64,000 bases of DNA from Reticulitermes speratus (taxonomy: Eukaryota > Arthropoda > Insecta > Blattodea > Rhinotermitidae). Shown piece by piece: positions 1-10,800 of the stretch (positions are counted from its first letter, which is position 1; each line of letters opens with the position of its first letter). The translations under genes were made by a program, and so were the position numbers. The DNA is taken from assembly GCA_021186555.1 (NCBI GenBank), contig JAJKFL010000206.1, forward strand, positions 1 through 64,000. The letters are read 5' to 3'. Under the pieces are notes generated by a model. The model had not been told where the DNA came from, did not search any database, and saw only the letters and a program-made list of their open reading frames with translations.

Positions 1-788
1 GTTCTTAACACATTCGTGAGTCACACGTTATTCTAAGCAAAATGTGATTCGTTGCCCTCCCGGGCGAGTAGCTGGCAAGTGGCTAATACCTCGTAAAACC
101 ATATCATGAATCTGCACCGCATTAAAACCATAAATCGTATAAACATGTGTCTTTTACATGTAAGACTACATAGATGTATTTCAAAGCCTGATGGAGAGAG
201 AGAGAGAGAGGGAGAGAGAGACATGTGTAAAGGGAAACATTGCTGGTGGTCTGACGGCACTGAAAGGAATTTGCAGCAAATACAAACTAAAAGAGAGGAA
301 TTTCTTCAAAAGTAAAACAGGCCTATTCATTAGCAAATGTTCCGAATCTCTTTGCTCCAAGCTTTCTTATTTGGCGTCCAGAGGTCATTAGTGTAATTAT
401 GTATATGGATATTTCCTGCCCACTGATGTCGATATGGAAGTTAGAAGCAGGTCGCTGCATGCCCGACTAACGGCCGGACACAAATGGCAAGTTATTTTAA
501 TGATCTGTGTTTTGTTTGGTCCGACAAGTTCTGCCCGATTCTGATCAGTGAAATGTTGCAGACGGTGGTGGCACGGCGCCTAGTGTGGGGGGAATTTCGG
601 GAGAGCCGTTTGGGGCCCTCTGTTACGGGTTATGACGTGTAACTTTTCACTTGCTTGTAAGGGAAGGTGGGTGTAAGTCGATATGGTCGTAGGTCGCTAA
701 ATTATCACCCTGTATATAGGGATTTCTTAGTTTGCTCTATCAACCGCAGACTTTCTGGCTTCGTGTGTATGGATGTGTGTGTGTAGAT
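1..788. other. Intergenic, no gene seen
   Basis: I see no gene here. The only landmark is a short GA microsatellite at about 191-222. The short open frames have no recognisable domain. Confidence 0.6.
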
Positions 789-1050
789 ATTTTTTTTCCA
801 ATGGCTCGACAGCCCCTTGGGTGCCTATGCCGTCTCATTTTTCGAGGCTTCACGATCACACTCAGACACACCACACTCGGTAGGACTCTTCTGGACGAGT
901 GATCGGCCCGTCGCAGAGACCTCTACCTGACAACACACAACACTCACAACAGACAGACATCCATGCCCCCTGTGGGATTCGAAGCCGCAATCCCAGGAAG
1001 CGAGCGGCCGCAGACCCACGCCTTAGACCGCACGGCCACTGGGATCGGCA
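789..1050 (-). mobile_element. tRNA-derived SINE, family 1 (full-length copy)
   Basis: Read on the minus strand, the copy starts with a tRNA-like head: A box in CCAGTGGCCGTGCGGTCTAA and a B box resembling GATTCGAANCCCA. A fixed body follows (…CATGGATGTCTGTCTGTTG…) and then a poly-A tail, seen as the T run at 790-797. The same head, body and A tail recur at 29518-29785 and, 5' truncated, at 5200-5432. A tRNA-derived, LINE-mobilised SINE is the natural reading. I cannot assign a published family name. Confidence 0.85.
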
Positions 1051-1074
1051 TGTGTATATATATATATATATACA

Positions 1075-1259
1075 CAGTCGAACCCGGTTATAACGACTTC
1101 GGTTTAAGCGACACCTCGTCTATAACGTCAGATTTTCTGTGGTACCAATTAATTCCTCACTGTTAACCATAACATTATACTCCTCGGTTATAACAACACA
1201 CGTTTATAACGACACAAAATATTCAGTCACTTTTATGACGTTATAACCGAGTTCTACTG
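1075..1259. mobile_element. pogo/Tigger-type MITE
   Basis: This 185-bp element has terminal inverted repeats: CAGTCGAACCCGGTTATAAC at the left, and the complement CAGTAGAACTCGGTTATAAC at the right. The right end is followed by TA; the left end merges with a TA microsatellite. GGTTATAACGAC-type ends are typical of Tigger/pogo elements. There is no coding capacity, so it is a non-autonomous copy. Confidence 0.75.
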
Positions 1260-2985
1260 TATATATGTCAGTTTTGTATTTAGTCAGCCAAAGTCTTGTG
1301 TTATCTCTAATGGATTTTAATGCACCGTGAATCGTAAATGAGACATTCAGTGATGCTTGCAAACAGTTTCAAAGCAGACACGTGATTCGTCCCTGTTCGA
1401 TGCGTCTCAGTCGCGGTGCGCAGACAGTCAGATTGTGGCTTGGCCTCTAGCTGCGTCTTATACGCATAGGGCAATTGAACCATCAGGCAGCTCCACACAC
1501 CGCGGGTCGCCCTGCTTGCCTGCCTTTATGCACTTCTCTCTGAAAACCAATCTCTTTTGAATGGTTTATCAGCTGTGTAGAACGTATCTGTTTTTGTACT
1601 CCGGGCGTGGTTACGAATGTCGCGTTACGTTTGATTGTCTTACTGAATGACTGTGTAAAGTCCTTAGGACACTAATTTTGTTTATTTCGTGCTAGACGGG
1701 CAACATAACTGGCGGTACAGAAGGGGAGACACTGACTGGAGTCAAACTGAGTATGTGCCAAATGTGGAACATGACAGCTAACAGCGACTTTGGGACTTCT
1801 CAATATTTTTAAGCTCAGGATTATGGAATATGACGCCGTGAGGTTTTGATATGTTTGATGTCGACGTTTCGGAGGTACCTGTCTCTATCAGTTTTTTGCC
1901 ATGACCGAGTCTTGTTGCTCTAAATTTCAAAACTGCTTATCTGATGTTCATTGTAATATACATTATTCGTATTCATCTGTCGGGTATGAGGTTTAGCGAC
2001 CAAAATTGTGTACTTATTTCTTGTTTCTGTCGTATGTTACATAATCTTTCCTCCAAAATTTTATACTTATTTTTGGGTATGGTTTGATGAAGCTTTTTAA
2101 CTTCCAACCCACGCTTTCAGGAGATATCGATGTCTTGCTGTTGAAATTGTCACAGCGTTCGACGTACCTCGTAGACTCCATCTTCAGGGTGAGTCATTAT
2201 AAGTCGAAACGTTGAAACGGCTTCGCCATGCCAAAAGGTTAAAACGCCTAAAGGGGAAGTTACACAGTACACATGTGTCACGTACACCAAACACAAAATT
2301 GGTGTTAATAATATACGACCAAAACTATTAATGGTACAGTGAAGAATTCAAGACACGAATTCCATTCCCTTATGTAATTTTCTTGTCTGTCCCTCTAATT
2401 TTTTTTCTATGTCGGCTGGTGTCATCAAACGACTAAATTTTTGCACAAACAGTTGTTACTTACCAGCAGAGTATGGCGACTAAGTTTGTGAACACCCTGT
2501 AGTTGCTGTTATCTCAACACTTCCACTCTATGGATGCGCTTTGCTTTATGGTACTTCAGTACAAAACTTTTTTTTCTCTTGGTACAAACAGACAGCTTTA
2601 AGTTTTTCTTATGGTTATGTCGGTACAGCATGGGACAGGAGTTTGTAGACCCCAGCAGTAGGAAGCTTCATATTATGATATCGCCACGAGAAGTCGTCAG
2701 CTGGGTAGGCGGGGAGTGGGAACTTCCTCTTAACCTGCAGTGTAGGGGAGCGAAATCAGACATTAATGATGTCAGTGAAACAGGTATAGCCTTCAGTAAA
2801 AGCTTAGTGCGCATGCGCCTAGTTGTTCTCCCGTCCCGCCAACATACAATCCGCGTCAACTCGTGTCGACCCCATAATATGTAGAAAGTAAAAGTTATCG
2901 CTGTCAACGCCATGAAGGCTTATATCCAAAGTCCAAGTATGGCTCCACACATTCTTAATCACAGCACTAGATGAAACTGAGTGGT
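1260..2985. other. Intergenic, no supported gene
   Basis: A 116-codon open frame at 2534-2884 (plus) has no motif, no repeat homology inside the window and an antisense open frame overlapping it, so I do not call it a gene. The stretch carries one hammerhead-like motif, listed separately. Confidence 0.5.
1861..1891 (-). ncRNA. Degenerate hammerhead-ribozyme-like motif
   Basis: On the minus strand CTGATAGAGACAGG is followed by a short hairpin and CCGAAACGTCGA. The CTGAN…GAAAC order and the small stem between the two boxes resemble the hammerhead core found in the terminal repeats of Penelope-like elements. The CTGATGA box is imperfect, so catalytic activity is unlikely. It is probably a fossil of such an element. 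Confidence 0.3.
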
Positions 2986-2989
2986 TAAC

Positions 2990-3140
2990 TTTACGCTGCG
3001 GCCGCTTTACCCCGGGGAAATAGCGCCCTGTACTCATTGAATAGGTGGCTGAGTGGGCCGCATTTTCGGCCTGGAATCAAACCGCGGATAGTGCAGCCAG
3101 TAGCTTAGTCACTATACTGACTGAGCTGCCTCAGCTCAGT
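2990..3140 (-). mobile_element. tRNA-derived SINE, family 2 (head and part of body)
   Basis: On the minus strand GGCAGCTCAGTCAGTATAGT matches a tRNA A box and CGGTTTGATTCC a B box. A body with CCCCGGGGTAAAGCGGCCG follows. The same family recurs at 26105-26340 and 54505-57190 (split by a hAT insertion), with body fragments at 6130-6275 and 31330-31460. Confidence 0.7.
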
Positions 3141-3408
3141 ATGTTGACAGCACCACAGTTTTGTGCTGAACTGTACATAAAACGTCAGGCAATGAAACTT
3201 GCTGTTCTTTGAAGTGTGTAAAGGGCTTAAGTACCGGCAATAAAGATGTCGTGTTCAAATGTTTGACTGTTTGCTGCCTGGGATTAACGTAAATTGTGTT
3301 TAAAAATTCAGTTCCTACGTCAAAGAAAACACTCTGCAGATCACATATTTCACATTGGACATCCCTTTGTGTCTGTATATGTTAGAAGGTTGTTACTACT
3401 CACCATCA

Positions 3409-3647
3409 GCACAACTATTTATTATATATTAGCAGAGGATAACACGGCTACATGTTTCGACCAATAGGTGGTCATCTTCAGGCCATTAAAAATACATAAA
3501 ACCAAAATTACAACTTACGGCAAGTTCTGGAACTTGCCCTAAGTTATAAATATAATTTTATACACTTTAATGGCCTGAGTATGACCACGTATTGGTCGAA
3601 ACATGTAGTCGTATTGTCCTCTGCTAATACATAATAAACAGCTGTGC
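3409..3647. mobile_element. Foldback element with hammerhead-like motifs in both arms
   Basis: The arms at 3409-3489 and 3567-3647 are imperfect inverted copies around a ~77-bp spacer. Each arm reads outward from the spacer as CCTGA(A/G)(G/T)ATGACCAC, a short loop, then TGGTCGAAACATGTA: a small hairpin bracketed by CTGA…ATGA and GAAAC. Inverted terminal repeats with this core resemble a collapsed Penelope-like retroelement. No reverse transcriptase remains. Confidence 0.5.
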
Positions 3648-4019
3648 TAAATATTTTGGAAATCTCTACTGAGCTACAGCGGCAAGTCGCTCAACACTCT
3701 TCTCACGAGCGTTCGGACTCATACGAAATTCCCATTAAAACAGCTGTGTCCGTCCGTCTGTTCGCATGTACCATCTGGTGTATTGTACAGTAAATATCCG
3801 AACTGTTTTCACTTATGTTTAAAGTCTAACCAAGAACACTTTATACGTCCGTTTGTGCTGCAGCGCGGAATGCCTGGAACGGAAGTGATAGCTTAACAGA
3901 ACGAGGTCAATAGGTCAATAACATTGCTCTTACCTGCTTTCGAGCGTTGTCAAATAGACATCGGACAGTGGATAAAGTGCAGACAAATGTCATTACAGCA
4001 AATTATCAAACTAAGTTCG
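3648..4019. other. Intergenic, nothing recognised
   Basis: No gene, repeat array or transposon end is visible here. Confidence 0.5.
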
Positions 4020-4505
4020 TTAAGCACAGTTCAAGTTGAGAAGCTAGCAGTTCCTCATCTATTCAAGAAAACCTCCGCTCTTTATGGAACCAGAAGCTTC
4101 TCAACAGCCAGCCACTAGTCACCAGATGAAGCCAGTCCACACGTTTCCATTAAATTTCTTTAATATTCATTTCAATATTCTCCTCCCATCTATGCCTACG
4201 CCGTCCAAGTTGTCTACTTTAAGTTTTTCCGAACAAAATCCTTCGTATATTTCTTTTCCCCTACGTGCCACGTGCCCCGCCCATCTCATCCTCCATTTCA
4301 TCACCAGAATAATATTTGGTGGTCAGTACAAATTTATGAAGCTCCTCATTATGTAGTCTTCTCCACTTCCCTGTTACCTCGTCCCTTTCAGTCCAAAACA
4401 CCCCCCTCAGCACCCTATTCTCGAACACCCTCAGCCAGTGTTTTTCTCTTAATGCGACAGACCAAGTTTCGCACCCATACCGAACAGTCGGTAGAGTTAT
4501 AGTGT
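4020..4505 (-). pseudogene. LINE fragment: C-terminal part of reverse transcriptase ORF
   Basis: Read on the minus strand, the stretch gives a degraded protein containing VRYGCETWS, ENRVLRGVF and RRLHNEEL, then the usual retrotransposon tail ending in GAAGCTTCTGGTTCCATAAA. These are signatures of the region after the reverse-transcriptase domain in a non-LTR retrotransposon that also appears at 32000-32345, 44470-45250 and 53000-53500. Frame breaks and stops show it is dead. A 43-bp minisatellite begins where the upstream LINE sequence should continue. Confidence 0.8.
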
Positions 4506-4509
4506 TGCA

Positions 4510-5185
4510 TATTTTAATGTTTATGTTGTTATGTAATGATTGAGTACCTTAGCCCTCTATAACCATAGTATGTAATGACTGATTGAGTAACTCAGCCCTC
4601 TATAACCATAGTACGTAATGACTGATTGAGTAACTTAGCCCTCTATAACCATAGTATGTAATGACTGATTGAGTACCTTAGCCCTCTATAACCATAGTAT
4701 GTAATGACTGATTGAGTTCCTTAGCCCTCTATAACCATAGTATGTAATGACTGATTGAGTAACTTAGCCCTCTATAACCATAGTATGTAATGACTGATTG
4801 AGTACCTTAGCCCTCTATAACCATAGTATGTAATGACTGATTGAGTACCTTAGCCCTCTATAACCATAGTATGTAATGACTGATTGAGTACCTTAGCCCT
4901 CTATAACCATAGTATGTAATGACTAATTGAGTAATTTAGCCCTCTATAAGCATAGTATGTAATGACTGATTGAGTACCTTAGCCCTCTATAACCATAGTA
5001 TGTAATGACTGATTGAGTAACTTAGCCCTCTATAACCATAGTATGTAATGACTGATTGAGTAACTTAGCCCTCTATAACCATAGTATGTAATGACTGATT
5101 GAGTACCTTAGCCCTCTATATCCATGGTATGTAATGACTGATTGAGTACCTTAGCCCTCTATAACCATAGTATGTAATGACTGAT
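4510..5185. repeat. 43-bp minisatellite, about 15 copies
   Basis: The unit GTAATGACTGATTGAGTACC-TTAGCCCTCTATAACCATAGTAT repeats about 15 times with few substitutions (GTACC/GTAAC, one AATTGAG). It abuts the LINE fragment on its left and a 5'-truncated SINE on its right. The unit is not a multiple of three and has no open frame. Confidence 0.95.
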
Positions 5186-5199
5186 CTCATTTGCGAGGG

Positions 5200-5432
5200 T
5201 CTGCGGCCGCTCGCTTACTGGGATTGTGGGTTCGAATCCCGCCGAGGGGCATGGATGTCTGTCTGTTGTGAGTGTTGTGTGATGTCAGGTAGAGGTCTCT
5301 GCGACGGGCTGGTCACTCGTCCAGAGGAGTCCTACCGAATGTGGTGTGTCTAAGAAGTGTGTGATCGTGAAGCCTCGAACAATGAGGTGGCCTAGGCCCC
5401 CAAGGGGCTGTCGAGTCATTGGAAAAAAAAAT
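5200..5432 (+). mobile_element. SINE family 1, 5'-truncated
   Basis: The copy starts inside the tRNA-like head (TCTGCGGCCGCTCGCTTACT), keeps the B box GTGGGTTCGAATCCC and the body, and ends in an A tail at about 5422-5431. The truncation point lies against the 43-bp array. Confidence 0.85.
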
Positions 5433-6129
5433 AGATGAACTGGATACTTCAAGGCGTTTCTTAGCGTCCGTTTTAGCGGCAGTCAGTAAAACCGCCCCAA
5501 ATTTCCCCTCTACTGTCACACTCCCCGCCCTCAGCCTTTCTCTCGTGCCCTTGGCTTAGCACTGAAAACCATTTCGCCGGCCAGTATTTGTCCTGCAGAC
5601 AACAGACCTGTCAGTCTGCAGAACCACTTCAGGCGGTCCACTAGCATCGCTTGTTGACATTTCTTACCCCTAATTAATAGGGCTCTCCTTTTGATGGTTT
5701 CAGTAAACTTGACTGGTCAACGAGAATTGAATTAACCTGCGTGTATGCGTCCTTGCGTGCGTGCGTGTGTCCAGAAAGTGTTCACAAAAGGACAACATCT
5801 TCGTACAGTATCCATGTTTATTTTTGTTACTGTAAATATTGTTCTTGATGGCAGTGGCGGATATAGGTGACGACTGAACGTTTTGTGTTGAGTAGCAAAT
5901 GTACAGGGTGATGTTTTATTTTTCTTCTGCAAGCGCGGCAGCTTTGTCGCGTAGAAAGTCTGCACCAGCTGGCACGTCCATTGACAGGCGCCCTGCTCAC
6001 AACACGATACAATATCTTTACATTTACGTACCAAAGTGTATCAATCAGTTACAAATTGACCCCCTGTAGAGGCAACAGATTTTTCTTCTCCAAAAACGTC
6101 CAGACCACCTTTAGGGCCCACGCAGCCTC
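5433..6129. other. Intergenic, no supported gene
   Basis: The open frames at 5732-6034 (minus) overlap one another in several frames and lack recognisable domains. A short CGTG-rich simple repeat lies at about 5750-5770. Confidence 0.5.
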
Positions 6130-6275
6130 CTATTCAATGTGTCCCGGCTTTCTTTCCCGGGGGTAAATCGGCAGGAGCGTGAAGTTAACCAGTCATCTCT
6201 ACTTATTGCCGAGGTTAAGAATGAATGGAGCTGTACCTCTACTGCCCCTATATGCCTTTATGGCGTGGACAGGTA
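6130..6275 (+). mobile_element. SINE family 2 body fragment
   Basis: The segment around TTTCCCGGGGGTAAATCGGC matches the body of family 2 copies (TTTCCCGGGAATAAAGCGGC at about 26211-26230), followed by the cytosine/thymine-rich 3' portion. No tRNA head is present. Confidence 0.55.
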
Positions 6276-6394
6276 CACTGGTCATAACAAATGATAAGTG
6301 TAGCTAAGATGGCAGTGCAGTGTTTAAGCTGTGCGAAGGCCAAAGTAAGTCAGGCACAGCGGTTTTTGAAGAGAGAATTAGACGACAGTACACT

Positions 6395-6462
6395 GACCTG
6401 CAGTGTCAGTGTCAGTGTTAGTGTTAGTGTCAGTGTTAGTTTTAGTGTTAGTGTCAAGTTTA
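6395..6462. repeat. TCAGTG/TTAGTG hexamer repeat
   Basis: About eleven degenerate hexamers of the form (C/T)AGTGT are strung together. The short valine-serine open frame across them is a product of the repeat. Confidence 0.85.
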
Positions 6463-6524
6463 TAGTGCAGTTGGAACCTTGAAGGACCTCTAAATACAAA
6501 AGTGAGGATGGCTAGATGAAGGAC

Positions 6525-7050
6525 CGGAATTTGTTGGGGTGTGGATTGGTTAGGTGTGGACTGGTTAGGGTATGGATGGTTTAGGGTGTGGACTGGTTAG
6601 AGTATGGATTGGTTAGAGTGTGGGCTGGTTAGGGTATGGAATATTTAGGGTGTAGATTGGTTAGGTGTGAACTGGTTAGAGTATGGATCGTTTAGGTTGT
6701 GGACTGGTTAGGGTATGGATTGGTTAGGGTCTGGACTGGTTAGAGTATTGGATTGTTTAGGGTGTGGACTATTTAGGGTGTGGACTGGTTAGGGTATGGG
6801 TGGTTTATGGTGTGGACTGGTTAGAGCATGGATTGATTAGGGTATGGATTGGTCAGGGTATGGATTGTTTAGGGTTTGGATTAGTTACGGTGTGGACTGG
6901 TTAGAGTGTAGACTAGTTAGAATATGGATTTGATTGGGGTGTGGATTGTTTAGGGTGTGGTCTAGTTATTATGTGGACTGGTTAGAGTATGGATTGGTTA
7001 GGGTATGAATTAGTTAGGGTGTGAACTAGTTAGGGTATGGATTGGTTTTG
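6525..7050. repeat. Degenerate GGTTAG-rich minisatellite
   Basis: Units of about 14 bp alternate in pairs, GTGTGGACTGGTTAG and GTATGGATTGGTTAG, for about 520 bp with much divergence. The array ends about 12 bp before the target-site duplication of the giant palindrome, so the palindromic element inserted at or next to its edge. Confidence 0.9.
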
Positions 7051-7091
7051 CGTGAGGGATTATCAGCAGTAGTATAGGTGTAGGTTTGGCA

Positions 7092-7193
7092 CCGGAAGTG
7101 ACGTCACAAGATGGCGGATGTAAACAAAGTCACGTGACAAGGTCAATGACCTTTACCGGAAGTGACGTCACATGTAAACAAACATGGCTGCCG
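7092..7193. promoter_or_regulatory. Transcription-factor-like site cluster at the left terminus
   Basis: In about 100 bp there are two identical ETS+CRE composites CCGGAAGTGACGTCAC (7092-7107 and 7156-7171). There is also a YY1-like CAAGATGGCGG (7107-7117), forkhead-like TGTAAACAAA (7119 and 7173) and an E box TCACGTGA (7130-7137). AGGTCAATGACCT (7140-7152) is an inverted nuclear-receptor half-site pair with one-base spacing, the form bound by the ecdysone receptor. The matches are seen directly; binding is inference. The mirror copy is at 20456-20557. Confidence 0.55.
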
Positions 7194-7404
7194 TGCGCAC
7201 TTAATTGACCTAATTAATGTTTTACTTGATGTAATTAATGATTAATTGATGTAATTAATGTTTAATTGATCTAATTATTGAATAATTGATCTAATTATTG
7301 CTGAATTAACCTATAAATTACGTAATTATTTGCCTATACATAAACAAACGCCCCAGACAGTCTGGCGCCTGAACATAAACCTCAGACAGTCTGGCGCCGT
7401 AACA

Positions 7405-7650
7405 TTAACCTAAGCTATACGCGCTAAGTTTAAATTTTAATAATATTACGAAAGCGCGCTAAGTTTGAATTTTAAATGTTGGTAGTTGCGCGGTAATTTT
7501 AATTTTTACAATATGGCGGATGGGCGGTAAATTTAAATTTTAATAATATTACGGAAACGCGGTAAATTTAAATTTTAATAATATAAAGGAGACGCGCTAA
7601 GTTTAAATTTTAATAATATTACGGAAACGCGGTAAATTTAAAAGTTATTT
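7405..7650. repeat. Subterminal iterated motif, left arm
   Basis: A unit of roughly 35-40 bp built from CGCG(C/G)TAA(G/A)TTTAAATTT and TAATAATATTACG(G)AAA recurs about six times, imperfectly. It alternates between CGCGCTAAGTTTAAA and CGCGGTAAATTTAAA. The mirror copy lies at about 19999-20244. The motif contains TTTAAA palindromes and short GC anchors, which would suit an origin or a transposase-binding region, but this is unproven. Confidence 0.7.
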
Positions 7651-7726
7651 TAAATAGATGACTGCTTGATGCTATATATATATGAGTGGTTTGAGTATAG
7701 GTTATAATAGCTATATGTAATTGAAA

Positions 7727-7810
7727 GGGGTGGTTGAGTGGTAAGGTGTAGGACTTATGATCACAAGATCCTAGGTTCGAATACTGCCTACCTTAATTAC
7801 CCCTTTCTTT
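7727..7810 (+). ncRNA. tRNA-like structured sequence, left arm
   Basis: GAAAGGGGT near the start pairs with ACCCCTTTC at the end. TGGTTGAGTGG resembles an A box and GGTTCGAATAC a B box. A stem TAGGA/TCCTA encloses a small inner hairpin around TGATCA. The TΨC stem is poorly paired (G opposite A at its top), so it is not a standard tRNA gene. Partial relatives of the same arm lie near 8060 and 9756-9825. It may be a decayed tRNA or a tRNA mimic carried by the element. Confidence 0.4.
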
Positions 7811-10800
7811 TATTTATACATTTAATTAATTTTATTAACTTGTGAAAATAGGGTGTTAATGTATATTTATGAATATTAAACATTATAGAAAGCGGAGACA
7901 GTGGGGCGTGCTATGCTATTTTGAAAATAGAAAGTAGGGCAGCCAGATCATGTACAAACATGTATAGGGACTAGAAGTTGAACTATTCTTGAAATTAGAA
8001 AGGTTTGTTTACACACGCAAATAGTACACTTGCTATTTTGAAAATAAAGATTTTGTTGGATGTATTTGAATACTACCTATGTCAATTACCTCTTTCTTTT
8101 AAAGGATAGGAATAGGTTTTTATTAAACTGAAATGGAGAACACAATTCACTTTTAGTACTTACATTTATTCAATAACTTGTTGTTGTATTAACGAGGGAG
8201 CAAGTTCCCCATTGTATTTACACAGAGCGACTTTAAAGTTGCAGGTCCATTTTTCACACACAATTTACAACCACAATGAGGCAATCCATACCAATGGTGA
8301 TATTTCCTGATGTACACCTCTAGGTCAACGACCTTTAGGATGTAAATAAGCCCTACCTTAATTAATGGTTGTTGCGATAAACTCCCTATCCCACAGGTTA
8401 ACGACCATGTAGGACTAAAACAAACCCTCACCCTATAAATGATTGATATTTTTATGTAAGCAATCCCCCCACCGTAATTAATTACTGTTTAATAAATATT
8501 AGGCTAATTAAATATAATTAAAGGTTTTTTTGGCACAAAGTAGTTAAATAAATTAACAGTAACTAAACGTTTGAGCGTAAGCTACTATTTTGTTTTTTTT
8601 TATTTAGACATACGGTAGTTTTGCAAATGCGCTAATTTTAAATATTTGCAAATGCAAGTAGTAAACTGGTTTTTTGTTGTTATTACGTAACTGAACTTGT
8701 ATTTAACTTACTTATGTTATAAACAGCGTTGATTTACTAAGCGACTGATGAACTAGAGGGTATGGTTTTGGTGTTGCTTGGAATGAAAATGCCTAAGGTT
8801 ATATGCTATTTTAAAATTAGAAAGTAGGTAGATTGATAGTTTACTATGACTCATTGAGACTAGAAAGTTTGTTTACAAACGCAAATAGTAAATATTAGAA
8901 AGTAGGTCGCCAGACGCATAATGCATTTAATAATAGAATTACACTTGTGTCAAGATACCCTAAGTGGGTAGACAGAGCGTCGCCAGCATGCAGGTGGTAG
9001 TTGAAGGACTTTAACACAGTGTGGGAAGGGAATATACGTTTTCAATAAATTATGTATTATTAATACACGTTTTAAAAATAAAATGTTACAATTTGTAGGT
9101 AAAATGTAGAGAGCTAAGAACGGAATATGCATGCATTGACATCAAGTAGAGGCCTTGAAAAATACAAGAAGCAAGAAAGGACGGTGGAAACGTATGTAGG
9201 TTACCTGCAAATTTATGGCCTGGACAGACCCTTAGGATACCCAGACGTCTAGACAATTGGTACATGAAGGTGCACTGGTCGCCTTTAACACCATCAGATA
9301 GCCCTGGTATTCTGTTAGGGGCTGAGACAACCCCACAACCATAGTGCGGTCAGAAGGATTTTGCCAATGAATCACGACCTTCCCGCTTGTAGCGCAATGT
9401 CCAGCTAACTATGCCACCGCGTGCCTACACCTGCTATGAGAATACGTATATTTTAAAGGTAGCGAAGTGATAAACAAGGTCCTTATATTTTGATGACTCA
9501 CCAAATAGCAAAGGAATGTGAACATGTTCAGACATGTTTTAGTAGGATGGCGTTCTCTATTACGTCCGCGCATTTTTGGTAAACGCGTTAATTTTAAGGT
9601 AAGCTACTAATAAGTAAAAGTACTATTTTAAATTTTATTTAAACGAAATGGCGGCTTTGCTGAAATTTTAAAATTTATACAACATGACCGCTACAATTTA
9701 TATAATAAGGCGAACAAGATGACGGCTTTTAAACTTAATATAATGATATATTTAACTGAAAGGGATGGCGAGCTGTATTCTTAAACGTAAAGATCCTAGG
9801 TTCGAATACTACCTAACTAGAGTAATTTACATCTGATGTTAAACGTTTATTGTACTTACACAGAAGTAATGTCGATTCTACGATGGCCTGCAAGACACCC
9901 CTAACACCACAGAAATATAAAGATGGAAATATGATTGGAATGCACAACTACTTTCTAGCTACGGCAGGTTATTTAGACAAGAATTACTTATTATGGGACA
10001 GACTGTGTCCCCACAGTAGTCGCTGTATAGGTCTATTTATGAATTTAGAAATGCAGTAAGGATAATTACAATATGTTATTATTACAAGTTTTACTGGATA
10101 CAGTACAGCGCATCATAGTACAGTTGCCGGTGAGACGTTATTTTTACTTTAAACTGTACAGAACGCTTACTAGCACGGAAATAAACTAGATATGTATGAT
10201 CGGAATGTACTACTTTCTAACTACGGTAGGTTATTTTTAGGATAAGAATTACCCTAAGTTGAGACTTAGTGGCGACTCTCAGCAGGTATGCACGTACCGA
10301 CTTGTACAAACTACTAACGCTGAACTAGACAATATGACGGCTTTCAGTAACAGAATGCCTACGATACCTGTTTTAGAAAAGATTATTATTATTATTTATA
10401 TATAAGGTTGAAAAGGGATGGCAATAAACCATTGAACTGTTTGCACATTAGCAAGTACCGTGAATAACCTGTTTACTACAATGAACTTAATTTCTTTAAT
10501 GTTATACGAAAGTTTTAGCTTTGTGAAATATCATAAGTAGGAAATTTAACCGTCTTTTCTTTATGTACAAAGAATTAATTTTACCGTTTTACTTAGTAAC
10601 ATGTTACAATTTTTGCTATTACGATCTAAATATATTCTAGAACTGTATGCATATGTCACCAGGGTATCCAATGCAGTCGATTATTTTAAGGTATTAATTT
10701 TACTTATTACAATTGCTAACGTACTTTATGCGCGCATGCTCGAAAAATATGTATAAGAATCTCATCATTACTAAAGGGTCTGTGTTTAAAAGCACTAGAA

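Noticed and set aside
1060-1074. TA microsatellite as a transposon end
   Set aside because: It is a simple TA run; the pogo-type MITE begins after it at 1075.
2534-2884. 116-codon open frame
   Set aside because: No recognisable family, an antisense frame overlaps it, and there is no promoter or splice support.
7727-7810. Functional nuclear tRNA gene
   Set aside because: The A and B boxes are present but the TΨC stem is mispaired and the anticodon arm does not form a normal 5-bp stem with a 7-base loop.
8189-8431. 80-, 69-, 68- and 60-codon frames mirrored in both palindrome arms
   Set aside because: They are identical in both arms only because the arms are copies. No domain, splice context or codon pattern supports them, so they are not listed as genes.
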